This document shows, piece by piece, positions 17,405-25,051 of a DNA stretch of 56,687 nt (its first letter is position 1; each line of letters begins with the position of its first letter). The DNA is from Clostridiales bacterium UBA1390 (lineage in GTDB: Bacteria; Bacillota; Clostridia; Lachnospirales; Bianqueaceae), in assembly GCA_002305315.1 (NCBI GenBank), contig DBQQ01000057.1, positions 1-56,687 of the forward strand, written 5' to 3'. Made by a program: the position numbers and the translations under genes. The notes under the pieces were generated by a model, which did not search any database, was not told where the DNA came from, and was given only the letters and a program-made list of their open reading frames with translations.

Positions 17405-19135
17405 TTATCCTGCAATCGTACCATCATAATCTACACCGGAATTCCCATAGAACTTGCTTGCCAGTTCCAGATACCGATCCATCCCGATGTCTTTGAGCTC
17501 TTGCACAAACATGTCAAACTCATCCAGACTGCGTTCTCCAGTCGTAAACGCGGTGGATTGCGTCTCGATATAGTCGTCGATATCCGTCTTCAGCGTATCA
17601 TACTCCTCAGCCTCTACCTCATCCTCGATCCAGAACAGGGCCTTCAGTCCCGTAGGAACATAATAATCCTCGTAGAGCAAGGCGGCCTCATAGAGCAATG
17701 TCTCCTGGGATCCATCCTCCAGCGCGTTGCCATATCGAATCTCTTCCCAATCGTGACGCGGCACCGTATGATTATACCAGACGATATTCTGCAGTGTAGA
17801 CTGCGACAGTTCAAATAGTCTCTCGTAGGAAGTCGGAGAACCATAGATGGAAGGTTTATCCACAATCTTGTAATCCACACCCTCTTCCACACCGTATTCC
17901 TGATACAGACGGCCATCTTGACTCAGCCAGAAATCCAGCCACTGTATCGCAATCTTCGGATTTTCACAAACGGATGTGATAGCACAGCGCGCCTTGAAAT
18001 CTCCATAGCCGCTGCTGGGCGCGATCTTCTGTCCACTGGGTCCTTCCAAGGGTTCTACCGGGACATAATCCGCCTGCTGCGTATAGGAGGCATTATTAAT
18101 GACTTCACCCTGATATGCTGCCGTGAAGCATCCAACGATGGCCTCTTCCTCGGAGCTGGCGTTGATAATCGCCTTAAACTGATTCTTGTCCTGTGTGAAG
18201 GTTTCCTCTGCGATCAGCCCTTCCTCAAACAGGTGGTTCATCCAGGTCAAAGCTTCCTTATATCCATCCTCTGCTGCTGCCAGATGCCATGTGCCGTCTT
18301 CATCTGCGTAAATCCCATCTCCCGAAGTCATCTGGAACGGACAGATGAAATAACAGAACGGTGAGCCGCCCCAGGCCTTAAAAGAGGACATGAACGGAAC
18401 CTCATCCGTCGTATCTCCATTACCGTTCATATCGTTATCCCGGAATGCGATCCGCATATCTTCGAACTCCTGCGTGGTGGTAGGCGCTTCTATACCCAGC
18501 TGATCCAGCCAGCTTTGCTTCACGAACATCTTACGGGTATAATACATATGTTTGCCTGTATCATTATACCATAGAGAATACATATTTCCATCCGGCGCGG
18601 TCAGATAATCCCTGTACTCCGGATGTTCTTCCAGGATCTGATGCGCGTAATACGCATAGGTATCAATCAGATCGTTCAACGGTATGATGACGCCGCCATT
18701 CCGCATGGACATCAGTTCGGTAGTCGACAGGTTGGCTGCGTAAATATCAGGCCATTCTCCACCAGTAATGTTCAGGTTCAACTGAGTCGTGAACTCCGCC
18801 TCCGGAGCCTGGATCCAGTTGATATGAACACCCGTCTGCTCCTCATACCACAGTGTCGTCTTGTTGGTATCAAAGTCTTCGATGGATGTCAACAGCTTCG
18901 TGAAGATGGTCAATTCTGTTCCATCTTCCGCCAGTGGCCACTCGTAGAGTTTGGTCACTGTCTCATCATCCGCCTGTGTCTGTGCGGACTCCTCAGACTC
19001 CGCCTGCGATGCTTCTGCCTGTGACGCTTCCGCCTGCGACGTCTCTGTCACGCTTGAATCATTGCTGCCGCCGCAGCCTAAAAGAGACGTGATCACAAGG
19101 ATCAAACTCAGCAAAAATGCTACAGACTTTTTCAT
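17405..19135 (-). CDS. ABC-transporter extracellular solute-binding lipoprotein (sugar type)
   Basis: 576-aa lipoprotein. Residues 1-20 are a signal peptide ending in the lipobox LLGC with Cys21 as the lipidated residue. A low-complexity linker with the repeat SQAEA follows (residues about 34-48), then a large family-1-like/LplA-type solute-binding domain (TIFTKLLTSIEDF, WYNDTGKHMYYTRKMFVKQSWLDQLGI). It should capture an oligosaccharide outside the membrane and hand it to the two permeases encoded just upstream. It is the last gene of the operon; AGGAGGG precedes the ATG and a strong terminator follows. Confidence 0.92.
   Translation of the reverse strand: MKKSVAFLLSLILVITSLLGCGGSNDSSVTETSQAEASQAEASQAESEESAQTQADDETVTKLYEWPLAEDGTELTIFTKLLTSIEDFDTNKTTLWYEEQTGVHINWIQAPEAEFTTQLNLNITGGEWPDIYAANLSTTELMSMRNGGVIIPLNDLIDTYAYYAHQILEEHPEYRDYLTAPDGNMYSLWYNDTGKHMYYTRKMFVKQSWLDQLGIEAPTTTQEFEDMRIAFRDNDMNGNGDTTDEVPFMSSFKAWGGSPFCYFICPFQMTSGDGIYADEDGTWHLAAAEDGYKEALTWMNHLFEEGLIAEETFTQDKNQFKAIINASSEEEAIVGCFTAAYQGEVINNASYTQQADYVPVEPLEGPSGQKIAPSSGYGDFKARCAITSVCENPKIAIQWLDFWLSQDGRLYQEYGVEEGVDYKIVDKPSIYGSPTSYERLFELSQSTLQNIVWYNHTVPRHDWEEIRYGNALEDGSQETLLYEAALLYEDYYVPTGLKALFWIEDEVEAEEYDTLKTDIDDYIETQSTAFTTGERSLDEFDMFVQELKDIGMDRYLELASKFYGNSGVDYDGTIAG
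19002..19046. repeat. Three 15-bp tandem repeats in the lipoprotein linker
   Basis: Three near-identical 15-base units (first GCCTGCGATGCTTCT) encode the repeated Ser-Gln-Ala-Glu-Ala linker between the lipid anchor and the binding domain. Such in-frame repeats can change copy number and alter linker length. Confidence 0.7.
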
Positions 19136-19168
19136 TTCGTTCCCTCCTATATAATATGTATTTGCTAA

Positions 19169-19182
19169 ACCGGAAACCCGGT
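19169..19182 (-). other. Short stem-loop between permease and binding-protein genes
   Basis: ACCGG and CCGGT form a 5-bp stem with a four-base loop directly after the permease stop codon and before the ribosome site of the lipoprotein gene. No T-run. It may block 3'-5' exonucleases and favour the downstream cistron. Confidence 0.45.
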
Positions 19183-19183
19183 A

Positions 19184-20086
19184 TCAGCCCTTGATCGCTC
19201 CGATCATGATTCCTTTTACGAAATACTTCTGAATAAATGGATACAGAATCAGAACCGGCACCGAAGACACGATGATCAATGAATATTTCATGACATTTTG
19301 TCTTTCTTCCATGCTTTGCAGGAGATTTAGATCCATGGATGACTCCGAGGGATCCACCGTATTCATAATCAGTATGTCTCTCAAAATCACCTGTAATGGA
19401 TATCGATCCCGCTCTGTCAAATAGATCATCGCGTTAAAATACGAATTCCAGTGTCCCACCGCATAGAATAGTCCGACGACAGCCAGAATCGGGACTGACA
19501 GCGGAAGCACAATACTCTTGAGGAAATTCAGATTGCCACATCCGTCCAGCTGCGCCGATTCCAGCAATTCCTGTGGAATCTGGGTATCAAAATATGTCCG
19601 CATCACAATCATGTTATATACTGACATGGCCCCCGGCAAAACAACCGCCCACATAGAATTGAGTATTCCCAAATCCTTAACAACCAAATACGTAGGAATC
19701 AGTCCCCCACTGAAATACATGGTAATCATGCACATGACCATGATGATCCCCCGGCCCTTGAAGTCTTTCCGAGACAGCGGATATGCACAGCAGATCGTCA
19801 CGAACAGATTGATGGCCGTTCCCACCACGGTATATACAATTGTGTTCCGATATCCACTCCATATGAACTTATATTCAAACACAGCCTTGTAGCCCTGAAC
19901 CGTCCACTCTTCTGGAAACAGAGACAATCCCATCTTCGTCACTTGTGCATTGAACGATGCAAAGAAAATATAGATCAATGGATACGCAATGGCAATCAGC
20001 AGCAACACCAGAATGATAAAATCGACCGTTAAGAAAATCCGATCTCCCAGGGTATAGCGAATTGACTTTCTTGTTTTTGCCATCAT
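19184..20086 (-). CDS. Carbohydrate ABC-transporter permease, MalG/LplC type
   Basis: 300-aa inner-membrane subunit with six hydrophobic helices. The conserved EAA-type loop that docks the ATPase is visible as ELLESAQLDGCGNLNFLKSIVLPLSVP in the fourth cytoplasmic loop. The C-terminal LYPFIQKYFVKGIMIGAIKG is typical of the LplC branch. Pairs with the upstream LplB-type permease. AGGAGGG precedes two consecutive ATG codons; either may serve. No ATPase gene is in the operon, so a shared MsmK-like ATPase elsewhere is presumed. Confidence 0.93.
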   Translation of the reverse strand: MMAKTRKSIRYTLGDRIFLTVDFIILVLLLIAIAYPLIYIFFASFNAQVTKMGLSLFPEEWTVQGYKAVFEYKFIWSGYRNTIVYTVVGTAINLFVTICCAYPLSRKDFKGRGIIMVMCMITMYFSGGLIPTYLVVKDLGILNSMWAVVLPGAMSVYNMIVMRTYFDTQIPQELLESAQLDGCGNLNFLKSIVLPLSVPILAVVGLFYAVGHWNSYFNAMIYLTERDRYPLQVILRDILIMNTVDPSESSMDLNLLQSMEERQNVMKYSLIIVSSVPVLILYPFIQKYFVKGIMIGAIKG

Positions 20087-20095
20087 AATCCCTCC

Positions 20096-21046
20096 TTACC
20101 ACAGAGAACTGCCGCTTACCTTCTTGGCAATCGTATTTACCGTCACCAGAAGTATGACATTGATGATCGAAACAAAAAGACCCACTGCCGTTGAGTATGA
20201 ATACTTCGGCATCGTAGAAGTCAGTCCCTGTTTGTACACGTAAGTATCTATGACCTCAGAAACCTCAAGATTCATACTATTCTGCATCAGATATACCTTT
20301 TCATATCCGACGCTCATCACCGTGCCGCACTGCATGATAAACATGATCATGACCGTTGGCAAAATGCTTGGCAAATCAATGTGCCATACACGTTTCATGA
20401 TGGTAGCTCCGTCCATGATAGCCGCCTCATGAAGTTCGGGAGAGACGCCCGCCAATGCTGCGATATAAATGATGGACGCATAGCCGACGCCCTGCCAGAC
20501 TCCACTCCAGACATAAATATGATAAAAGAGATCCTTTCGTCCCATGAAGTTAATGGCTTCTCCCCCCAGTGCCGTAATCAGCGCATTGACCAGGCCGGTA
20601 CGCGTATCCAAAAATTGCAGAATCATGGATACCATGACAACCGTGGAGATAAAGTGAGGAGCATAACTCACAAGCTGCACCGTCTTCTGGAATTTCCGAA
20701 ACGGGATATAATTCAATAAAACTGCTAGGATAATAGATAAAGGAAACGTCAATAAGGAATAGATGCTAATGCTCAAAGTATTTCGAATGATATCCCAGAA
20801 CTTATAGTTTGTCATGAATTGTTCGAAATAATCCAGTCCCACCCATGGGCTGCCTTCAATGCCGTAAACCGGCTGATACCGCCGAAAGGCAATCTGCACA
20901 CCATACATGGGAATATACTTAAAAATAATCAAGTATATAACCGGTACTGCCACGAGAAGATACAGACTCCAGTTTTTATAAATCTCTCTCTGAACACTCT
21001 GTACCAACGTTGTCTTCCTGGGCTTCTTTAATTTGTCTTTCGCCAT
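20096..21046 (-). CDS. Sugar ABC-transporter permease, UgpA/LplB type
   Basis: 316-aa inner-membrane subunit with a basic N-terminus (KDKLKKPRK), a first helix at about 28-46 and five further helices. The EAA loop reads ELHEAAIMDGATIMKRVWHIDLPSI. Closest in character to LplB proteins of oligosaccharide importers that pair with large lipoprotein binding proteins. First gene of the operon; AGGAGG is nine bases before the ATG and a near-consensus promoter lies 70 bases upstream. Confidence 0.93.
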   Translation of the reverse strand: MAKDKLKKPRKTTLVQSVQREIYKNWSLYLLVAVPVIYLIIFKYIPMYGVQIAFRRYQPVYGIEGSPWVGLDYFEQFMTNYKFWDIIRNTLSISIYSLLTFPLSIILAVLLNYIPFRKFQKTVQLVSYAPHFISTVVMVSMILQFLDTRTGLVNALITALGGEAINFMGRKDLFYHIYVWSGVWQGVGYASIIYIAALAGVSPELHEAAIMDGATIMKRVWHIDLPSILPTVMIMFIMQCGTVMSVGYEKVYLMQNSMNLEVSEVIDTYVYKQGLTSTMPKYSYSTAVGLFVSIINVILLVTVNTIAKKVSGSSLW

Positions 21047-21115
21047 TTCATGTGACCTCCTAACCTATCATGTGATGTAAAACTCGCTTGCTCCCTTTGG
21101 GATGTATCTGAATAA

Positions 21116-21144
21116 ATTATAGCTCACTTGTCAATTTTCGTCAA
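21116..21144 (-). promoter_or_regulatory. Promoter of the ABC importer operon
   Basis: Minus strand: TTGACG (21139-21144), 17 bases, perfect TATAAT (21116-21121). The leader to the first permease is about 65 bases. I see no convincing catabolite (cre) operator over it. Confidence 0.75.
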
Positions 21145-21235
21145 TAGCTATTTCAAATTTTCTTTTCGTTTTGTTCATATATTTTTTTGTTTGTCGTTCT
21201 CTTCTTACCTTTTCAAAAATATGTTTATGATCGAG

Positions 21236-21928
21236 TCAGGATATGGACAATTCTTTTTTCAATTTATCCAAAGCCTTTTTCTCGATGCGGCTCACGTAAG
21301 ATCGACTCACTCCCAACACCTGCGCCGTTTCTTTCTGTGTATGTTCTTCTCCATCCTCAAGCCCGTACCGCATGACAATCACCTTAGCCTCCCGTTCATC
21401 CAAGACTTTTTTCATGCACGCAAGAACCCGCCCATATTTCATGCGTTGATCCAAACGATCCAGCACGTCCTCTTCCTCATAAGTCAGCACATCCATCAAT
21501 GTCAGCGTATTCCCCTCTCCATCCTGTCCGATCGGATCCTGAAGAGAAACCTCGTTTTTTGTCTTTTTATCACTCCGTAGCAGCATCAAGATCTCATTCT
21601 CAATACAACGCGCCAGATAGGTTGACAGGCTTGTGCATTTGTCCTCCCGATAGGTAGATATGCCTTTGATCAAGCCGATGGATCCTACGGAAATCAGGTC
21701 ATCCGCTTCCCAGCTTCCGCATTTTCCTTGGCTGGAATACTTTCTAGCAATATGTGCGACCAGACGCATGTTTCGTTCGATCAATTCCTCTCTCGCCTCC
21801 TGGTCTCCTTGACGCATCCTCCGCAGGCATTCCTCCTCTTCTTCCGGACTAAGCGGCTTGGGAAACGCTACACTGCCTGCAACATATCCGATCAGAAATA
21901 AAAATTGCAGGGCTAAAAGAATCCACAT
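21236..21928 (-). CDS. sigK: Sporulation sigma factor SigK (uninterrupted)
   Basis: 230-aa mother-cell sigma factor for late spore coat and cortex genes. It starts with a hydrophobic leader of about 20 residues (MWILLALQFLFLIGYVAG), the pro-sequence removed by the SpoIVFB protease, then FPKPLSPEEE. Region 2 (ARKYSSQGKC, DDLISVGSIGLIKGISTY) and region 4 (QKETAQVLGVSRSYVSRIEKKALDKLKK) are intact. The ATG at 21928 has AAGGAG upstream; an earlier ATG adds 11 residues with no ribosome site. No skin-type insertion splits the gene. Its ribosome site lies in a long hairpin that also ends the upstream operon. Confidence 0.93.
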   Translation of the reverse strand: MWILLALQFLFLIGYVAGSVAFPKPLSPEEEEECLRRMRQGDQEAREELIERNMRLVAHIARKYSSQGKCGSWEADDLISVGSIGLIKGISTYREDKCTSLSTYLARCIENEILMLLRSDKKTKNEVSLQDPIGQDGEGNTLTLMDVLTYEEEDVLDRLDQRMKYGRVLACMKKVLDEREAKVIVMRYGLEDGEEHTQKETAQVLGVSRSYVSRIEKKALDKLKKELSIS

Positions 21929-21930
21929 AA

Positions 21931-21993
21931 AAAAGCACTCCTTCGATGAACCTGATGCCATGTATATGCATTCTTCATCAAAAAAGTGCTTTT
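21931..21993 (-). terminator. Hairpin overlapping the sigK ribosome site and ending the upstream operon
   Basis: AAAAGCACT (21931-21939) pairs with AGTGCTTTT (21985-21993), and GATGAA (21945-21950) with TTCATC (21974-21979). On the minus strand the distal arm contains part of the sigK AAGGAG and runs into six T just before the sigK ATG. The loop holds CATATACAT, which resembles a sporulation -10 box. Confidence 0.6.
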
Positions 21994-22015
21994 CCTTCCG
22001 TTTTTCAGCAAGTCC

Positions 22016-23239
22016 TTATAAAGACTTCATGAGAATACAACCTTCTGGAATCTCTCGTTCCGGCGCCGCAATACGCAGAATCTCCTGCGCATGATTCGCG
22101 CTTTCCCGCAATATCCCCTCTTCCGTCCGAATCCCTTTCACCTGATAAGCTAGGGGAGCTCCGACGGGCGTCAGAAAGTATAATGTGTCTCCCACAGAAA
22201 ACTTATTGCGCTGTTCTATCCAGAGTTCCTCTCCCTGCCGCTTCAATACCTTTGCGACAAAATTGACCTTCTTTATGTATGCTGAAGAGGGATACACCTG
22301 ACTATTTTCATCGGGATGTCCAAAGAAAAACCCTGTGTTGTATCCTCGATGACTGACCTGCGATAAGAGATGCAGATAATACGGCTTCTTTTCCTCAAAG
22401 ATAGCTGGGTTCTCCATATAATCATCAATCGCTTCCCGATACGCCTTTGTCACCATCGCCACATACAAAGGCGTTTTCATACGTCCTTCTATCTTGAAAC
22501 TGGTAATTCCCGCCTGAATGAGTTCCGGAATATGTTCAATCATGCATAAATCCTTGGAGTTCATGATATAAGTACCTTCATCTTCTTCTCCAATCGGATA
22601 ATACTCTCCTGGACGTGTCTCTTCCACCAGGCGGTATTTCCATCGGCAGGGATGTACGCAGGCTCCCAGATTCGCATCCCGTGCGGCCATATAGTTGCTG
22701 AGCAGACACCGCCCGGAAATTGAGATGCACATGGCGCCATGTATAAATACTTCCAGCTCCAGTTTTTCATCGCATCGCTCCCGGATCTGTCTGAGTTCAG
22801 CAAGCGATAATTCCCGAGCCGCTACAATCCGCTTGGCGCCCTGCTCATGCCAAAACTGAAAGGTACGATAATTGGTAGCAGAGGCCTGCGTACTGAGATG
22901 AAGTTCCATCTGCGGCACTGTCTCCTTAGCAATCTGAAAGATGCCTGCGTCGGCCACAATCAATGCATCGGCTCCATCTTCTTCCAGTTCTTTCAGATAC
23001 GCTTCTAATCCTTCCAAATGTTCATTATGAGCCAGAATATTCACCGCTACATGTACCCTAACTCCATGTTGATGAGCATAGGCGATGTTCTCTCTCATCT
23101 GTTCTCTGTCAAAATTGCGCGCCTTCGCCCGGAGCCCATAACGGCTTCCGCCCAGATAGACCGCATCCGCCCCATAAAGAACGGCGGTTCTAAGCGCCTC
23201 AGGTCCTCCTGCAGGAGCCAGCAATTCCGGTTTTCTCAT
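22016..23239 (-). CDS. U32-family peptidase/hydroxylase-like protein
   Basis: 407-aa member of the U32 (YrrN/YrrO, PrtC, RlhA) group. It has ELLAPAGGPEAL at the N-terminus, the HGAMCISISGRCLLSNYM cysteine segment, and further Cys in GACVHPCRWKY; these cysteines are the kind used to bind an iron-sulfur cluster in RlhA, which hydroxylates 23S rRNA. The peptidase label is historical. The ATG at 23239 has AAGGAG upstream; its first 41 bases overlap the end of the O-methyltransferase gene. Last gene before sigK. Confidence 0.85.
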   Translation of the reverse strand: MRKPELLAPAGGPEALRTAVLYGADAVYLGGSRYGLRAKARNFDREQMRENIAYAHQHGVRVHVAVNILAHNEHLEGLEAYLKELEEDGADALIVADAGIFQIAKETVPQMELHLSTQASATNYRTFQFWHEQGAKRIVAARELSLAELRQIRERCDEKLELEVFIHGAMCISISGRCLLSNYMAARDANLGACVHPCRWKYRLVEETRPGEYYPIGEEDEGTYIMNSKDLCMIEHIPELIQAGITSFKIEGRMKTPLYVAMVTKAYREAIDDYMENPAIFEEKKPYYLHLLSQVSHRGYNTGFFFGHPDENSQVYPSSAYIKKVNFVAKVLKRQGEELWIEQRNKFSVGDTLYFLTPVGAPLAYQVKGIRTEEGILRESANHAQEILRIAAPEREIPEGCILMKSL

Positions 23240-23918
23240 TTTTCTTCTCTCCTTTACGCACTGCCAGCAAAACCCCATCTCCAATGGGCAGCAGGCTGGT
23301 CTGATATCTCTCATCCTGCAGCACCGTCTCCAAAAAGCTTCTCAACCGACTATGAATCGTACGCTGTCTTCTCGGCACTTCCAGACGCGGCTTGGCAACC
23401 ATTCCGCCATGCAACACATTATCGGCCATCACCCAGGCCCCCGGGGACAGGAGCGGCTGAATTTCTTCCCAGAAAATCCCATACTGCCCCATCGAAGCAT
23501 CCCTCAGCACCATATCATAGGGTCCTGTCAAAGATTTTAAAATCTCTTGCGCGTGCCCCTCATACAATGTGATCGTTCCAGCCAGCCCTGCCGCCTCTAT
23601 ATGTCTTCGAGCCTGTTCAATCATCACAGGATTTCGCTCAATCGTATGAATGAGACCGCCATCTTTTAAAAACTGACTCATGAAAATCGCTGAAAAACCA
23701 TAGGCCGTCCCAATCTCCAGAATCTTCGCCGGTGGCTTCATCCGCAATAAGACGGCCAGTAAGGATTTTGTCTCCTCAGAAAGAATGGGGACGTTATCCC
23801 CCCGGCAATGTTCCAATACCGGGGTGGAAACGTCCTCTCGATAGGGAGTCATCCAGCGAATAAACTGCAAAATATACTCCTCTCCCACATACCTAGGGAG
23901 ATCTTTTGAATCGATCAT
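23199..23918 (-). CDS. O-methyltransferase, YrrM/CCoAOMT type
   Basis: 239-aa SAM-dependent methyltransferase. Motif I is ILEIGTAYGFSAIFMS; HTIERNPVMIEQARR carries the ribose-binding acidic residue; YDMVLRDASMGQY supplies the metal-binding Asp of the catechol/caffeoyl-CoA type; MADNVLHGG completes the site. B. subtilis YrrM, which sits in the same gene order, modifies wobble uridine of tRNA (TrmR), so a tRNA substrate is likely. GAGG lies ahead of the ATG at 23918, four bases after mltG. Confidence 0.85.
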   Translation of the reverse strand: MIDSKDLPRYVGEEYILQFIRWMTPYREDVSTPVLEHCRGDNVPILSEETKSLLAVLLRMKPPAKILEIGTAYGFSAIFMSQFLKDGGLIHTIERNPVMIEQARRHIEAAGLAGTITLYEGHAQEILKSLTGPYDMVLRDASMGQYGIFWEEIQPLLSPGAWVMADNVLHGGMVAKPRLEVPRRQRTIHSRLRSFLETVLQDERYQTSLLPIGDGVLLAVRKGEKKNEKTGIAGSCRRT

Positions 23919-23922
23919 GCGC

Positions 23923-25026
23923 TTACCTCTGTGACTCCAAATATGCGTTGTGTTCCTCTTCCGTGACCGAGAAATGCCGCGATCCATTCGGAGCATTCAA
24001 ATCGATCTCGTAATATAAATACTCTGTATCTTCCGGATACAACACCGCTCTAATCGCGTCAATGGACGGATTACAGATCGGTCCTGGTGGAAATCCCTGA
24101 TAGAGATAGGTGTTATACGGTGAATCGTACTGCTGATCAGCCTCTGAAACCGACGTAAGCTCCTCTTCCGTACGATGCTGCGCATACAGCACTGTGGAAG
24201 GCATGGACCAGTAGGAAAGAGATTCTTTTCCGCTCCGAATGCGATTGAGCAACATAGAAGCAAAGGTGCTATAATCCGATGACACCGCGCATTCCGATTG
24301 GACAATCGACGCCAATGTCAGAATCTGATCCAGTGTATAACCGCTTTGATCCGCCATCTGACTCAGGGAGGCTGTATACTCTGATACGAAACGTTCCAAG
24401 AACACCTCCATGACATTTGTCGCACTAGAATCCCGTATAATTTGATACGTTCCCGGCAGCACATATCCTTCCAAGATATAACGACGGCCTTCTGGCACTT
24501 CGATATTCTTAATCAGACTGATATCATACGTCGTCAGATTCGCTGCCCGCTGAAAATCTGTTGCGGAGCAGATACCGCTCTCTTCCAACAGCGTCGCAAT
24601 CTCGTCGATCGTCGCGCCTGCCGCGATATGAATTGGTACTACATCCGACTGATCTCCCGCACGCAGGGTTTCAATAATGGTTTCCACACTGGATCCTTCC
24701 AGAATATAATAAATACCGGATTTAAAATCATCCGTCGCACCCATCAGCCGTGCCTTAATCAGAAATTCCCACGTATCTTCTATCAGCCCTCTTTGCTGCA
24801 GAAGATCTGCGATCTCATTTGTCGTAGCATCCTCCGGAATCTCTACCGCGACCGTCCCGGCATTTTCATCCTGTGCCGCGTAGGAATCTTCTCTCATAAA
24901 GTGATATCCTTGACTGAACGCTGTCGTAAAGACCAACGCCATCAATGCAATCAGACCTAAAAAGCCAATCGTCTTCTTGATATTCCTCGCCAACCAGGCC
25001 AAGAATCGGTTAAACCTTTCTATCAT
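23923..25026 (-). CDS. mltG: Endolytic murein transglycosylase MltG (YceG-like)
   Basis: 367-aa membrane-anchored lytic transglycosylase that cuts nascent glycan strands. One N-terminal helix (about 17-40), a LysM-like part (VEIPEDATTNEIADLLQQRGLI), then the catalytic domain with ASIVQSECA, MLLNRI and SPYNTYLYQGFPPGPICNP. The last is canonical. Where relatives usually read ASIVEKE this one has ASIVQSE, and the usual QSDPTV is SMPSTV, so the active-site region is somewhat divergent. Lies between rnj and the methyltransferase as in other clostridia. Confidence 0.9.
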   Translation of the reverse strand: MIERFNRFLAWLARNIKKTIGFLGLIALMALVFTTAFSQGYHFMREDSYAAQDENAGTVAVEIPEDATTNEIADLLQQRGLIEDTWEFLIKARLMGATDDFKSGIYYILEGSSVETIIETLRAGDQSDVVPIHIAAGATIDEIATLLEESGICSATDFQRAANLTTYDISLIKNIEVPEGRRYILEGYVLPGTYQIIRDSSATNVMEVFLERFVSEYTASLSQMADQSGYTLDQILTLASIVQSECAVSSDYSTFASMLLNRIRSGKESLSYWSMPSTVLYAQHRTEEELTSVSEADQQYDSPYNTYLYQGFPPGPICNPSIDAIRAVLYPEDTEYLYYEIDLNAPNGSRHFSVTEEEHNAYLESQR

Positions 25027-25051
25027 GATTTCCCATCCTTCTCAAACGTGT

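Noticed and set aside
18995..19050. Short tandem repeats taken as a CRISPR array
   Set aside because: The 15-base units have no spacers and are in frame with the lipoprotein; they encode its linker.
21236..21928. Skin-type element or recombinase site in sigK
   Set aside because: The reading frame is continuous through all sigma regions, so no excision is needed.
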